A stretch of DNA of 64,000 nucleotides. Origin: Denitrobacterium detoxificans (GTDB lineage Bacteria > Actinomycetota > Coriobacteriia > Coriobacteriales > Eggerthellaceae). The stretch is from contig NZ_CP011402.1 of NCBI RefSeq assembly GCF_001643775.1, positions 62,001 through 126,000 of the forward strand, written 5' to 3'. The position numbers were made by a program, and so were the translations under genes. Below, piece after piece: positions 1 to 11,220 of this stretch (positions within the stretch are counted from its first letter, which is position 1; every line of letters begins with the position of its first letter). The notes below the pieces were generated by a model. It saw nothing but the letters and a program-made list of their open reading frames with translations. It searched no databases and was not told the origin of the DNA.

Positions 1-1
1 G

Positions 2-3000
2 GCCAACGACACCACGACATTCACCATCGAGCGCTGGTATCTCGATCCCACGGGCCAGTACACCACCAAGATCGGCACCGACGTCGTGGGCCAGGCTACC
101 ACTGACACTTCGATTACCCTGAATGCCGAAGGCGACATCGTGACCGGATCCCATGCGGGCTACTCGATCACGGGTGGCTATGCGGTCATCGCCGGCTACA
201 AGATGAAGAACGACCTGACGGTTGGCACGTACAGCACGGCCTACGCCACGGCAGCTACCACCACGGTTACCATCACGGGCAACGGCCTGGCCAAGTTCGT
301 GCTCCTGTACGCGCCCGACGTGGCCACCTTCAACGTGGAGTACTGGAAGTACACGGGCGACGGCAACATCGTTCCCCTGAATGCCTTCACCGTGAACGGC
401 TCTACCACCAACACGATCGTCGTTTCCGGCGAGGACATCCTGACCAGCTACACGGCCATCGTGAACCGCGGTCAGAGCGAAGTCGCCGGCGAGGGCACGG
501 GCTCGGTGTACCGCCACCTGAATTACGCGGCGGGCGAGAGCTACGCTCCTTCCGGCAGCTACACCATCGACTACAGCGCGTTCGTCGGCTACACCTTCAA
601 CGCCTCCTTCAACAAGCGTGGCGCCAACGGCGTAACCAAGGCGACGGTCTTCACGGGCGTTATCGCCGCCGATGGCAGCCTGACGCTGGTCCTGGTGTAC
701 GAGGCCGATAACCTGCAGCTCAACTTCGACCTTGGCACGTACGGCAACAAGGCCACGACTTCCACGTACGCGATGCCCTCCACCGTGAAGGCCGAGAGCA
801 CCGTGACGCTGCCCGTGGCTGCCGACGTTACGCGCGATGGCTATAGGCTGGCGGGCTGGACCACCGAGGCAACCTACACGTTCACCAGCGGCACGTATGC
901 TGGCGAGACCCTTACCGTGGCCGATGCCAAGGGATATCGCGCCAACGCGTTGAAGGATGCGCTCTCTGCGGCGGGCCTGCTGTACACCACCACGTTCCCC
1001 ATGGGCGTGGAGGCCGACACGCTGTATGCGGTCTGGGTGACCACCAATGACACCGACTACTCCGTGGCCGTCTATCGCATCAAGGGCGACGGCACCATGG
1101 AATACACGGGCACGAAGGTCTACCACGACGGCGTGGCCGACGAGACCGTTTCCCCGGCACAGAGCCCCGTGGGCACGTATGATGGTTCGCTGACTGGTGC
1201 CAACATGGAAGGCGACACCTACAAGGTCATCGGCTACACCTGGATCGCTCCCGGCACTAATGTGGGCGACTACGGCACGGGCATGCCCACCGAAACCGAC
1301 GGCACCAAGGTCGTGGCTGCCGATGGCTCGACCGTCCTGAACTTTATCTTCACCGCAACGCAGGTGAGCTACTATGTGGCGCGCTACCGCGTCGACGGCG
1401 ACGGAAAGACCTACCTGGTGGATGCTTCCGGCAACGACGTCATCCATAACGGCAACACCGTTACCGTGGAAGACGTTACGGCCGACCTGGATACCTACAA
1501 GGGCTACCTGATCGCCTACACCGGCTACGCCGATGCTGCCGTGAACGTGACGGCTGGCGTGGCTTGGGTGTACGACACCTCCACGAAGCCGTATACGTAC
1601 AAGAGCGACGACAACCAGGATAACGTCGACGTCCAGGGCGGCACGCCCAACGCCACGTACAGCCCCACGTACGAGGGAACGACCGCAACGGGTTCCGTCG
1701 AGCGTGACGCCACGTCCGTCTTCTCGCTGTTCTACGTACCCAGCACCTTCACCGTGAAGGTTATGCCGAACAACGGCACCTGGGCTACGGGTTCGGGCGC
1801 CTACGATGGCGATGGCAAGCTCTCCTTCGCCGACGACGTATGGCAGGGCCGCCTGGCTTCCGGCACGTCGCTCGTGGTGCCCACCGCCACGCAGCTTACG
1901 CGCGCGGGCTACATGCTCGATGGCTTCACCACCGAAATCGGCGGCGACGTGGTTGTCGTGGCTGGTGGCACGTACTCCACGCCCATCGGCGCCATCACCC
2001 TGTATGCTCACTGGGCTGCGCTTCCCAGCTACTACAAGGTCAATCACGTGAAGATCCACGGCGACGGCAGCACCGAGGTCGTGTGGAGCTACCGCACCAC
2101 CGGCGATACGGGCACCACGGCTCAGGAGGCTGCAAAGCCCGCCAACGATACCACCGCGAATGCCAAGGACCAGGAGAGCGGCACCAAGGTCTTCAACTGG
2201 AACGGCTACGACTTCCTGGCCGACACCGCTTCGTTCACCTACCGTGACGAAAACGGCGTGCTGCATACGGTGACCACGACGCAGAACGCGGAAATCACCG
2301 CCGACGGCGGCCTGGTGCTGAACCTGTACTACACGCCGCGCACCGACACCACGTACTTCGTGGAGCGTTGGCTGCTGAACGGCGACGGCACGCTTTCGCC
2401 GCTCGATGCCAATGGCAACGTCATGCGCGACCCGGCTACGGGCCTGCTCATTGTGACCACGCCTGAGGCCGTGGCCGCCGACCCGACCCTGTGGGAGACG
2501 TATCGCAAGCTGCATACCGGCCGTACCGACGCGATGGTCTATGCCGATGGCGTGGTGCCCGCGGATGCCAGCCAGGGCGCGGTGCCTTCCACCGAGACGC
2601 TGGGCTACAACCTGGTGAACGACGCCATCGACATCGAGGGCTACATCTATCTGGGTCATAACCAGAGCCATACTATCGAGGGCAAGACGGTTACCACGAC
2701 CTCGCGCGACAACCTGAACGGCGACGGCACGCTGGTCCTGCGCCTGTTCTACTACGCCGACACGCTCGTGCTCACCTACGAGTCCGGCTCGCTTTCGCCC
2801 AACGGCACGTTCACGCAGAACCATGCCGCGGACGACACCTTCGCGCTTCCCACGGAGTCCACCGTGAAGCGCACGGGCTACGAGCTGGTTGGCTGGACGA
2901 CGCTGCAGAGCGTGACCGTGAATGGCCAGACGATTGACGTGAACGAAGCTACCGGCAAGAACGCCTTCGACATCATCACGTACCTGAATAGCCAGAACGC

Positions 3001-6000
3001 GCTCATCACCGCCACCTACGGCAAGGTCTACTTCCTGGATGGCGCGACGTACCTGATGCCCACCACGAACCGCACGCTGTACGCGGTGTGGAGCCCGATT
3101 CTGATCGACTACACGGTGGTCGTGAAGAAGGTAACGGGCGAGGGCGAAGTGGTGCAGGTTTCTTCGAACGTGTATCAGACGTGGGCCGACACCATCGTCC
3201 ACGCCGATAGCGCTCCCGTGAGCGGCGCCGATGCCTATGGTTACCTGAACAGCACGGGTGTTACCAGCCGCGATGGCGCAGCCGATGCCACGCCTTCCAT
3301 CGCGAACGCCATTACGGGCTACACGTACCTGGCTCACGGCCTGAATGCCTACGGCGTGGAGGGCTGGAACGTCACCATCGACGGCGGCGACGTTACCACC
3401 TACGCATGGGATTACGTGGGATACGTGAGCGGTGGCATTACCTACACGCTGTTCTACCTGGCCGACGAGGTGAAGATTACCCTGAACACCGGCGCTGGCT
3501 CCTGGGATACCACCACCGCCACGGGTGCTAGCTGGAACGGGACGAACCCGAAGACCTACCGCGTCGAGCAGGAAATTCAGCTGCCTGCCTACAATACCGT
3601 GACGCGTGCGGGCTACACGCTGGTTGGCTGGGCGCGCAGCAGCGATGGCGCTTCCGCGACGGGTCGCGCTTCGCAGACCACGGCTGCTACGCTGGCCGCC
3701 ATCACGGGCGACGAATTCTACGCGGGTGGCGCGCACTGGACGCTGGTAGCCACGTGGAACGGCAGCGCGTACGTATATGCCACCGACATCGCCTACCTGG
3801 TGCCTTCCGCCAACCAGACGCTCTACGCGGTCTGGCGTGCCAACGACGACACGACCTATTTCGTCGACCATATCCGCTTCGACGGTAACGGTACCGAGAA
3901 GGAGACCATCACCGATACCCTTACCGGCATTACCGACGAGGTCTACCCGCTCACGCAGTACACGAGCGCCTCGGGTGTGAATTCGGCGAACTACTCCGCG
4001 TTCGTGGGCTACACCTTCAATCCGAGCTTCAGGGATGCTCTGAACGTCCTGCACACGAGCACGCTTACGCCCACCGATGCGATTACCGGCAACGGACTCA
4101 TGCGCTACACGCTGTATTATCGTGCTGACGACCTGACGCTCGAGCTTGATCCGGGTGCGGGCGCATGGGGCACTACCGACTACAGCTCGACCACGCACCA
4201 GGCTGAGTCGGCCTTCAACCTGCCCACAAACAATGACGTGAGCCGCGCTGGCTACACGCTCGTTGGCTGGAGCACCGATCCTTCGGGCAAGGCTGCCACT
4301 GCCGATGCTTCCCAGAGCATCGCCGATGCCCTGGCGCTGATTACGGGTAACACGCCGCAGAACGGCGGCGCGAACTACACGCGCGTTGCCACCACGCCCG
4401 ATGGCATCACCTACACGTTCTATACGCCGGGCTACACCATGCCCACCACGAGTCAGAAGCTCTACGCAGTATGGCGCGCCAATAACAACAGCCTGAACTT
4501 CGTGGCTGGCACCTACGCCACGCCCGCGGAGGGCCAGGGCACTTCGGCGCTGCACTCCACCGATTCGCAGTTCACGCTGCCCACGGGCGACGCGTTCACG
4601 CGCGGTGGCTACACGCTCGTTGGTTGGACGACGTATCCCACCTACAACGGTGAGTCGGTAAACGAGAGCACGGGCGTTGCATCGCAGAACATGGCCGACG
4701 CCATTGATGACGTAACGGGCGGCACGGCTGCTGGTGGCGCGTACTTCACCTTGGCCAACGGAACGGCCCTGTATCAGATGCCCACCAACCGCAGCGTTAC
4801 CCTCTACGCGGTATGGCGCGCCAATAGCGACACCGAATACTACGTGTATCGCTACAAGGTGACGGGCGATGGCGTGCTCGTTCCCATCGACGAGAATGGC
4901 AACGAGGTCGTTGACGGCCAGAACAAGATCACGCACGTGGGTGTTACTGACGAGCATGCCGATGCCGAGGGCAACAACGACGTGCCCAACGCGCATGTGA
5001 CCAATGACAACACCAACGTGGATGGCTACACGTACCTCTCGCACGGCAACAGCGTCACCGACGCCGACAACGTGCCCCACACCACCAGCTCTTCCGGCAG
5101 CATTTCCGGCGACCCCGCCAATCCGCTGAAGATGTACCTGTACTACGAGGCGAACGAGAATACGCTCAGGCTGGTCCTGGGTGGCACGACCGACGCTCCC
5201 GCCAGCTGGAAGTCCGGCAGCGAGGGCAAGGCCGTTACCACGCACACCACGCAGAGCACCACGGTGCTTCCCACCAATGCCGACGTCCTGCGTCCCGGCT
5301 ACACGCTGGTTGGCTGGGCAACCGATGCGGCTGGATCCACGGCCGAGGGTCTGGCTTCCCAGGAAACCGCCAACCGCCTCGCCTCTGCCACGGGCAATGA
5401 CTTCGCCCATGGTGGCGCGAACTGGACGCTCGTTGCCACGTGGGATCCCGTGAACAAGACGTACGTCTTCGTGGATGCCGACGATGTCGAATACCTGATG
5501 CCCACGCTTTCCGAGCGCGTGCTTTACGCGGTCTGGCGTGCGAATGACGATTCGCCCTATACCGTGAATCGCTATTACGTGGATGGCAATGGCGTGATTC
5601 ATCCCATCGAGACGCTCACGCATTACGGCGTGACGGGCGAGGTGGCCATCGCCGACGCTGCTACGCTTGATCCGACCAAGCCGTGGTACACGCAGGATAA
5701 CGACAGCATCACCGGCTACGAGTACCTGACCAACGGCATGTCGCGCACGGTGTCTCATACCGACGATTCCGTAACCACGGCTGTCGACACTACGGTAACC
5801 ACCACGTCGCGTCTGAAGATTAAGCTGGCCGCCGATGGCAGCATCCTCACGGTGCTCGACCTGTACTACGTGCCCGTCACCAAGACGATCACGTTCGACA
5901 AGGGCAACGGCACCTGGGCTGCGGGTGGCGACAAGAGCGGCACCTACGGCACCGATGAGGAATTCCTCACGCCTGGCGCTGATGCCATCAGCCGCGAGGG

Positions 6001-9000
6001 CTATGAATTCATCGGCTGGTCCGCCGAGCCCACGGTAACGCCTGCGGGCGGCAGCCCGATCTACGTGCACACCAGCACGGGCGACGACTCGCGCACGGCC
6101 GCCGACCTGGCAGTCGGCCTGGTCTATGATGCCGCAAAGGCCGCCGAGTTCGGCGTGGCCTACACTGCGAAGGGCGGCGCCTACCTGGTGCCCACCACCA
6201 ACCAGAACATCACGCTGTACGCAGTGTGGAAGGCCATCGTGAACACCATTACCTATGAGGGTGGTTCTGGTACGTGGGCCAGCGGCGTTGATACCAGCGT
6301 CCAGCATTCCACCGACGACGTGTACAACCTGCCCACGGGCAGCGATATCACGCGCGAGGGCTACACGCTGGTTGGCTGGACGACCGAACCTACCGTGACG
6401 CCTGCTGGCGGCACCCCCATTTCCGTGAACACCAGCACGGGTGAGGATTCGCGCACGGCGGCAACGCTCGCTCAGAACCTGAATTCCGACGCAACGCTGA
6501 TTCCGGACTTCGGGGCTCGCGGCAAGGCCTTCACCGCCGCGGGTGCGGCATTCTCGACGCCTACGAACAATAACGTTACGCTCTACGCCGTCTGGCGCGC
6601 CAATGACGTTACCTATACCGTTGAGTACTGGGTCATCCTGGAAGATGGTACCGCCATCCAGATGAAGATCGGCCCGGACGGCAAGACCCCCGTGGTCGAC
6701 CGCGATGCCAATGGTTTGATCGTCCGCACGCATTCCGGTACGTACGCTACCGACAATCGCGTAACGTACACGCAGGGCGTGCCCCATGAGACGGCGAAGG
6801 CTGACTTCACTGGCACGGATACCCTGCCTTACACGAACAACGACATCAAGACGGTTGCTGGTTACCAGTACATCGTCCACAACGATAGCTACAAGGGCTA
6901 CACCACCGTGGCTCAGGGCGAGATTCTGGCCGACGGCACGTTGCACCTGGTGCTGTACTACAAGCCCGCCATGGAAACCGATGGCACCTTCACCAACGAG
7001 CTCGAACTGGTGGGTGGCAGTGATTCCAGCTGGGCTGGTAGCAAGACCTATCATTACTCCAGCGACTCCTCGCACGTGCTGCCCAACGGCACGGGCGCCG
7101 ACGCCATTACGCGTGACGGCTACACGCTGGTTGGCTGGACCACGCAGCCCACGGTGAACGTTTCCGGTTCTGCGGTTTCGGTTACCGAGTCCACGGGCTG
7201 GGCAAGCCGCTCCGCCGCAGCAATCGCCGCCGCGCTCACCGGCCGCGCAAGCGACACGGGCGCCGTGTTCACCGCAGCCAACGGCACGTACGTGATGCCC
7301 ACCAACGCCAAGGTCACCCTGTACGCCGTATGGCAGGCCAACACCGACACGCCGTACTACGTGGAGCGTTGGATCATCACCGGCGATGGCGTGGCCATTC
7401 CCCTGAAGCAGGACGGCACCATCGATCGCGATGCGTCTAAGAACGTCGTTTCCCACGATGCCGCATGGGCGGTCACGCAGCGCCTTGCCTACGCCGGCAC
7501 CACCGATGAGGAAGCCTGGGCCGATGCTCTCGATTCTTCGGTCACGTACCGCCATGCCGACAACCTGGCCGTCGAGGGCTACACCTATGTGACGCGCGGC
7601 AATAGCTACCTGGGCTACACCACGGTGGCACGTCACAACCTGGACGGCGATGGCAACATGGTCCTGGTGCTCTACTATCAGCCCGTCACCATTTCCGTTA
7701 CGCTCGTCGAGGGCAGCGGTTCGTGGAGCCCCTCCACCGACACGTGGTCCGGCACCTACAAGACCGACCAGACCTTCGACCTGCCCAGCAACAGCGACAT
7801 GACGCGCACCGGCTACACGCTGGTGGGTTGGACCACCATTCCCACGCAGGGTGGCGTGAACGTGGGTACAAGCCAGGGCATTCCGTCGCGTACGGCTGCC
7901 GATGCCGCCGCGGCCCTGGCGGGCAACATCGCCACCACCACGGGCGCCGAATTCATCGCCGCAGGCGGCACGTACACGGTGCCTAGTGCATCGCCCGTTA
8001 CCCTGTACGCGGTGTGGAAGGCCGACAATGATACTCCGTACTACGTGGAGCGCTGGGTCATCACCGGCGATGGCGTGGCCATCGCCCTGAACCAGGACGG
8101 CACGGTTCCCTATGGCACCGATGGTAATCCCGTCGAGCATGCCGAGGGTTCCGCGTGGGTCGTCGCGAATCGCCTTGCCTATGCGGGCATCACCGACGAA
8201 GAGGCATGGGCCGACGAGCTCGATGCTGCGACCACGTATCGTCATGCTGACAACATTGCCGTTGCAGGCTATAGCTTCATCGCCAACGGTTCCGCCTTCA
8301 CCGCTCCCGGCGGCAAGGTATACGCATCGTTTACGCGTGACGATATCGCCCCCGATGGCACGTTGGTGCTGAAGCTGTACTACGCGTATGGCAACCTGAC
8401 CACGTACGAAGTGAAGCATTGGCGCATCACCGGCGACGGCACCATCAAGGAGCTCATCACCGACGCTGACATCCAGGGCGTTGACGCAACCGTGGGCGCA
8501 TCCGATACCACGCATACAGCGACGGTTCTTACCGATGATGAGAACGAGTCGCGTCCTGGCTACGCGTACAACGAGGACTTCGTTGGGTACGAGTTCGTGG
8601 GTACTGCCGTTGACGCGGAGGGCAATGTGTACACGAGCGTCACGAGTGGCAACATCGCCCACGACGGCAGCCTGGTGCTGAACCTGTACTACAGGGCCAA
8701 GACCACCATTGAGCTCATTCTCGATCCGGGTGCTGGCACGTGGGTCAACCATAACGCCGATGCCGATGGCGTCGAGCAGGCCGATGGCACGAAGAAGAGC
8801 AACCATTCCAGCGAGTCTTCCTTCCGCCTGCCGGGCGTGAACGATGTCCATCGCGATGGCTACTACTTCATCGGCTGGTCCAACGTGCCCGATGGCTCGC
8901 GTACGATTGGCAATATCTCGCAGACCACGGCCGACGGCCTAGACGATGCGGCCGACAACTTCCATGGCGCGGGCATCGATACGAAGACCGGCATGGGCGG

Positions 9001-10996
9001 TTCTTCCACGAACGGTACCTGGCTGATTGTCTTCGCCGACAGCAGCGCCGAGGGTGGTTACACCTACACCAATCCGACGTTGTACTTCATCTCGCCCGAT
9101 GGCATGTTCCTGATGCCCACCACCTCCACCATCCTCTACGCGGTGTGGGCGGCACGTAACGACGTGGATTACGAAGTGAGCCACTACCTGGTAGACGTGA
9201 ATGGCATCGCCCATGAGGTTATCGCCGACCAGGAGCATCCGAACCCGGCGGCCAATGCGACCACCGATGAAGAGGTTTCTAGCACGGCGAAGCCTGATGG
9301 CTACTATCCTGGCTACACCTACGTGCCTGGCTACGCTACGCCGGTCCTGGATGAGGATGGCAAGCAGAAGCTCGACGAGTACGGCAATCCGATCTACACG
9401 TTCGTGGTTGACGCCGATGGCAACAACGTGGGCACGGGCCTCGAGGCTGCGAACCTGAATGGCGACGGCAGCACGCACCTGCGCTTCTTCTACGTGGCCA
9501 ACAGCGATACCAAGTACTACGTGGAGCGCTGGGTCATCGACGGCGACGGCAATCTGGTTCCCGTGGCGGCCGACGGCACCATTCCGCATGACGAGAACGG
9601 CGCAATCATCATCAACGATGAGGCGTGGGCGGAAACGCAGCGCATCGAGCATGAGGGCACCACCGACGACGAGGCGTGGGCCGACGAAGACGTTGAGGGC
9701 TACACGTATCGCAACGCCGACAATGTGGATATCCCGGGCTACGAGTACGTGCCCCATGGCCAGGTGGTCACCGATGCCGAGGGCAACGAGTACGTGACCG
9801 TGGCGCGCGCGATTATCGCCGGTGACGGCACCATGGTGCTGCGTCTGTACTACAAGGCCATCAGCAACGAATTCATCCTCGACCCGAACAAGGGCATCTG
9901 GACCGATCCCGATGCCGAGCCTGCCGAGGAGGAAGAGCCTCCCGCTGACGAGACTATCGAGGAGAAGGCGGCTCGCGAAGAGGCTGCGGCCATCGCCAAG
10001 GCTGGCGGTACGGTGCCCATCGATAGCGACTATCGCAAGCCTATCGTTACCAACCCCGATACCGACAGCGTTATCAAGCTGCCCACGGCCGAGGATATCT
10101 CGCGCAATGGCTACACGCTGACTGGCTGGGAAGACGCGGATGGCAGGATTTGGGATCCGGGCTACCTGTACACGATTCCCGCCAACGGCGGCACGCTTAC
10201 GGCGGTCTGGACGCCCATTACGTACCACATCACCTTCGACCCGAACGATCCGGTTGCCCAGGGCAAGATGGATGACATCGAGTACACGTACGGCGAAGAA
10301 GACTTCAAGCTCCCCGAAGAGGGCTTCACGCGCCGCAACGGCACGTTCCTGGGCTGGGCGCTGCACGAGGGTGCCACGGTACCCGACTTCACGCCCGAGC
10401 AGCTCATGGAGGCTCTGCTTGAGGCTCAGAAGTCTGGCAAGCTGCCTTCCGATGCCACCATCGACGACCCGAATACGGCGATGTTCCTGCTCGCCGCGAT
10501 GGCCGGTACCGGCACGGACATTACGCTCTACGGCGTATGGGATGTGGAAACGCATACCGCCTCGCTGGGTGGTGGCACCGTTGTTATCACGGGCTACGAC
10601 GATGATGGCAACCCGATTTACCAGGGCACCTACGATGGCGGTAACGTCACGCTGCATACGCATGATATCGAGCCCGGCTTCACGCTCTCGCGCGATGACG
10701 TGACGATTGACGTCCACGACGGCTGGTACCTGAAGGGCTGGTACGTCACGCAGAACGGCGTGACCACCTACTACGAGGATCCCGACGCGATCTTCAACAT
10801 CACCATGGATGCCGACACCATCTTTGAGCCGGTGTTTGGCAACTACGCGGCGGAGGCCGGCTACGCGGGCTACGGCTACGGCGACGTGCTTCCGCGCACG
10901 GGCGATGCTAATTTCGCTTGGTTGATTATCCTGATGGCGACCGCGTTGGCGCTGCTGTGCATCGCGCGTCGCAAGATCACCCGAAGGGATGGGTGA
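2..10996 (+). CDS. Giant LPXTG-anchored surface protein of InlB-type and MucBP-like repeats (5' end outside window)
   Basis: The frame is open from the left edge and its repeats continue there, so the start and signal peptide lie upstream; about 3660 residues are visible. Two modules alternate. One is an InlB B-type (Listeria-Bacteroides, Flg_new-like) repeat with a GYTLVGWTT core and a TLYAVW end, about 14 copies. The other is a MucBP-like module of about 100 residues beginning YYVERW and ending LVLYY. Near the C-terminus an acidic insert (Glu-rich, around bases 9910-9990) breaks the pattern. The protein ends with LPRTGD, a hydrophobic helix and a basic tail (RRKITRRDG), which is a class-A-type sortase signal. 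It is therefore predicted to be covalently wall-linked, as a long stalk or adhesin. The ligand is unknown and no sortase gene is in the window. Confidence 0.9.
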   Translation, partial: ANDTTTFTIERWYLDPTGQYTTKIGTDVVGQATTDTSITLNAEGDIVTGSHAGYSITGGYAVIAGYKMKNDLTVGTYSTAYATAATTTVTITGNGLAKFVLLYAPDVATFNVEYWKYTGDGNIVPLNAFTVNGSTTNTIVVSGEDILTSYTAIVNRGQSEVAGEGTGSVYRHLNYAAGESYAPSGSYTIDYSAFVGYTFNASFNKRGANGVTKATVFTGVIAADGSLTLVLVYEADNLQLNFDLGTYGNKATTSTYAMPSTVKAESTVTLPVAADVTRDGYRLAGWTTEATYTFTSGTYAGETLTVADAKGYRANALKDALSAAGLLYTTTFPMGVEADTLYAVWVTTNDTDYSVAVYRIKGDGTMEYTGTKVYHDGVADETVSPAQSPVGTYDGSLTGANMEGDTYKVIGYTWIAPGTNVGDYGTGMPTETDGTKVVAADGSTVLNFIFTATQVSYYVARYRVDGDGKTYLVDASGNDVIHNGNTVTVEDVTADLDTYKGYLIAYTGYADAAVNVTAGVAWVYDTSTKPYTYKSDDNQDNVDVQGGTPNATYSPTYEGTTATGSVERDATSVFSLFYVPSTFTVKVMPNNGTWATGSGAYDGDGKLSFADDVWQGRLASGTSLVVPTATQLTRAGYMLDGFTTEIGGDVVVVAGGTYSTPIGAITLYAHWAALPSYYKVNHVKIHGDGSTEVVWSYRTTGDTGTTAQEAAKPANDTTANAKDQESGTKVFNWNGYDFLADTASFTYRDENGVLHTVTTTQNAEITADGGLVLNLYYTPRTDTTYFVERWLLNGDGTLSPLDANGNVMRDPATGLLIVTTPEAVAADPTLWETYRKLHTGRTDAMVYADGVVPADASQGAVPSTETLGYNLVNDAIDIEGYIYLGHNQSHTIEGKTVTTTSRDNLNGDGTLVLRLFYYADTLVLTYESGSLSPNGTFTQNHAADDTFALPTESTVKRTGYELVGWTTLQSVTVNGQTIDVNEATGKNAFDIITYLNSQNALITATYGKVYFLDGATYLMPTTNRTLYAVWSPILIDYTVVVKKVTGEGEVVQVSSNVYQTWADTIVHADSAPVSGADAYGYLNSTGVTSRDGAADATPSIANAITGYTYLAHGLNAYGVEGWNVTIDGGDVTTYAWDYVGYVSGGITYTLFYLADEVKITLNTGAGSWDTTTATGASWNGTNPKTYRVEQEIQLPAYNTVTRAGYTLVGWARSSDGASATGRASQTTAATLAAITGDEFYAGGAHWTLVATWNGSAYVYATDIAYLVPSANQTLYAVWRANDDTTYFVDHIRFDGNGTEKETITDTLTGITDEVYPLTQYTSASGVNSANYSAFVGYTFNPSFRDALNVLHTSTLTPTDAITGNGLMRYTLYYRADDLTLELDPGAGAWGTTDYSSTTHQAESAFNLPTNNDVSRAGYTLVGWSTDPSGKAATADASQSIADALALITGNTPQNGGANYTRVATTPDGITYTFYTPGYTMPTTSQKLYAVWRANNNSLNFVAGTYATPAEGQGTSALHSTDSQFTLPTGDAFTRGGYTLVGWTTYPTYNGESVNESTGVASQNMADAIDDVTGGTAAGGAYFTLANGTALYQMPTNRSVTLYAVWRANSDTEYYVYRYKVTGDGVLVPIDENGNEVVDGQNKITHVGVTDEHADAEGNNDVPNAHVTNDNTNVDGYTYLSHGNSVTDADNVPHTTSSSGSISGDPANPLKMYLYYEANENTLRLVLGGTTDAPASWKSGSEGKAVTTHTTQSTTVLPTNADVLRPGYTLVGWATDAAGSTAEGLASQETANRLASATGNDFAHGGANWTLVATWDPVNKTYVFVDADDVEYLMPTLSERVLYAVWRANDDSPYTVNRYYVDGNGVIHPIETLTHYGVTGEVAIADAATLDPTKPWYTQDNDSITGYEYLTNGMSRTVSHTDDSVTTAVDTTVTTTSRLKIKLAADGSILTVLDLYYVPVTKTITFDKGNGTWAAGGDKSGTYGTDEEFLTPGADAISREGYEFIGWSAEPTVTPAGGSPIYVHTSTGDDSRTAADLAVGLVYDAAKAAEFGVAYTAKGGAYLVPTTNQNITLYAVWKAIVNTITYEGGSGTWASGVDTSVQHSTDDVYNLPTGSDITREGYTLVGWTTEPTVTPAGGTPISVNTSTGEDSRTAATLAQNLNSDATLIPDFGARGKAFTAAGAAFSTPTNNNVTLYAVWRANDVTYTVEYWVILEDGTAIQMKIGPDGKTPVVDRDANGLIVRTHSGTYATDNRVTYTQGVPHETAKADFTGTDTLPYTNNDIKTVAGYQYIVHNDSYKGYTTVAQGEILADGTLHLVLYYKPAMETDGTFTNELELVGGSDSSWAGSKTYHYSSDSSHVLPNGTGADAITRDGYTLVGWTTQPTVNVSGSAVSVTESTGWASRSAAAIAAALTGRASDTGAVFTAANGTYVMPTNAKVTLYAVWQANTDTPYYVERWIITGDGVAIPLKQDGTIDRDASKNVVSHDAAWAVTQRLAYAGTTDEEAWADALDSSVTYRHADNLAVEGYTYVTRGNSYLGYTTVARHNLDGDGNMVLVLYYQPVTISVTLVEGSGSWSPSTDTWSGTYKTDQTFDLPSNSDMTRTGYTLVGWTTIPTQGGVNVGTSQGIPSRTAADAAAALAGNIATTTGAEFIAAGGTYTVPSASPVTLYAVWKADNDTPYYVERWVITGDGVAIALNQDGTVPYGTDGNPVEHAEGSAWVVANRLAYAGITDEEAWADELDAATTYRHADNIAVAGYSFIANGSAFTAPGGKVYASFTRDDIAPDGTLVLKLYYAYGNLTTYEVKHWRITGDGTIKELITDADIQGVDATVGASDTTHTATVLTDDENESRPGYAYNEDFVGYEFVGTAVDAEGNVYTSVTSGNIAHDGSLVLNLYYRAKTTIELILDPGAGTWVNHNADADGVEQADGTKKSNHSSESSFRLPGVNDVHRDGYYFIGWSNVPDGSRTIGNISQTTADGLDDAADNFHGAGIDTKTGMGGSSTNGTWLIVFADSSAEGGYTYTNPTLYFISPDGMFLMPTTSTILYAVWAARNDVDYEVSHYLVDVNGIAHEVIADQEHPNPAANATTDEEVSSTAKPDGYYPGYTYVPGYATPVLDEDGKQKLDEYGNPIYTFVVDADGNNVGTGLEAANLNGDGSTHLRFFYVANSDTKYYVERWVIDGDGNLVPVAADGTIPHDENGAIIINDEAWAETQRIEHEGTTDDEAWADEDVEGYTYRNADNVDIPGYEYVPHGQVVTDAEGNEYVTVARAIIAGDGTMVLRLYYKAISNEFILDPNKGIWTDPDAEPAEEEEPPADETIEEKAAREEAAAIAKAGGTVPIDSDYRKPIVTNPDTDSVIKLPTAEDISRNGYTLTGWEDADGRIWDPGYLYTIPANGGTLTAVWTPITYHITFDPNDPVAQGKMDDIEYTYGEEDFKLPEEGFTRRNGTFLGWALHEGATVPDFTPEQLMEALLEAQKSGKLPSDATIDDPNTAMFLLAAMAGTGTDITLYGVWDVETHTASLGGGTVVITGYDDDGNPIYQGTYDGGNVTLHTHDIEPGFTLSRDDVTIDVHDGWYLKGWYVTQNGVTTYYEDPDAIFNITMDADTIFEPVFGNYAAEAGYAGYGYGDVLPRTGDANFAWLIILMATALALLCIARRKITRRDG

Positions 10997-11051
10997 TTAT
11001 CTCGATCGGTCGCGTTCGTGTCACCCATAGCGAACGAGGACCATATATACA

Positions 11052-11093
11052 GTGGCGTCCGTCTCCTTTAACGGCCCCGGTGACGGACGCCAC
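11052..11093. terminator. Hairpin after the giant surface protein gene
   Basis: Perfect 12-bp inverted arms (GTGGCGTCCGTC and its complement) with an 18-base loop lie 55 bases after the stop codon. There is no clean T-run, only a pyrimidine-rich tail, so it may be a weak terminator or a palindromic repeat. Confidence 0.4.
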
Positions 11094-11118
11094 GCCCTTC
11101 CTTTCGGAAGGGGGCACC

Positions 11119-11200
11119 CAGAGCCATGGCGCCAGGTGCCTTGCCCCGCATTATAGTGGCCCCCAAGCCGCGGGTCGAGGTGCCTGGCTCCATGGCTCTG
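11119..11200. repeat. Imperfect inverted repeat around CAGAGCCATGG
   Basis: CAGAGCCATGG followed by CCAGGTGCC on the left (11119-11140) is matched in inverted orientation on the right (11179-11200), with about 2 mismatches in 22 bases and a 38-base centre. Together with the hairpins at 11052 and 11221 it fills the gap between the surface protein and ferredoxin genes. Confidence 0.6.
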
Positions 11201-11220
11201 CCTATGCTGTGTGGCAGGGG

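Noticed and set aside
8939-10717. 592-codon open frame on the minus strand
   Set aside because: Antisense shadow of the repeat surface protein; composition is His/Val/Arg-rich with no domain, and the plus strand codes convincingly throughout.
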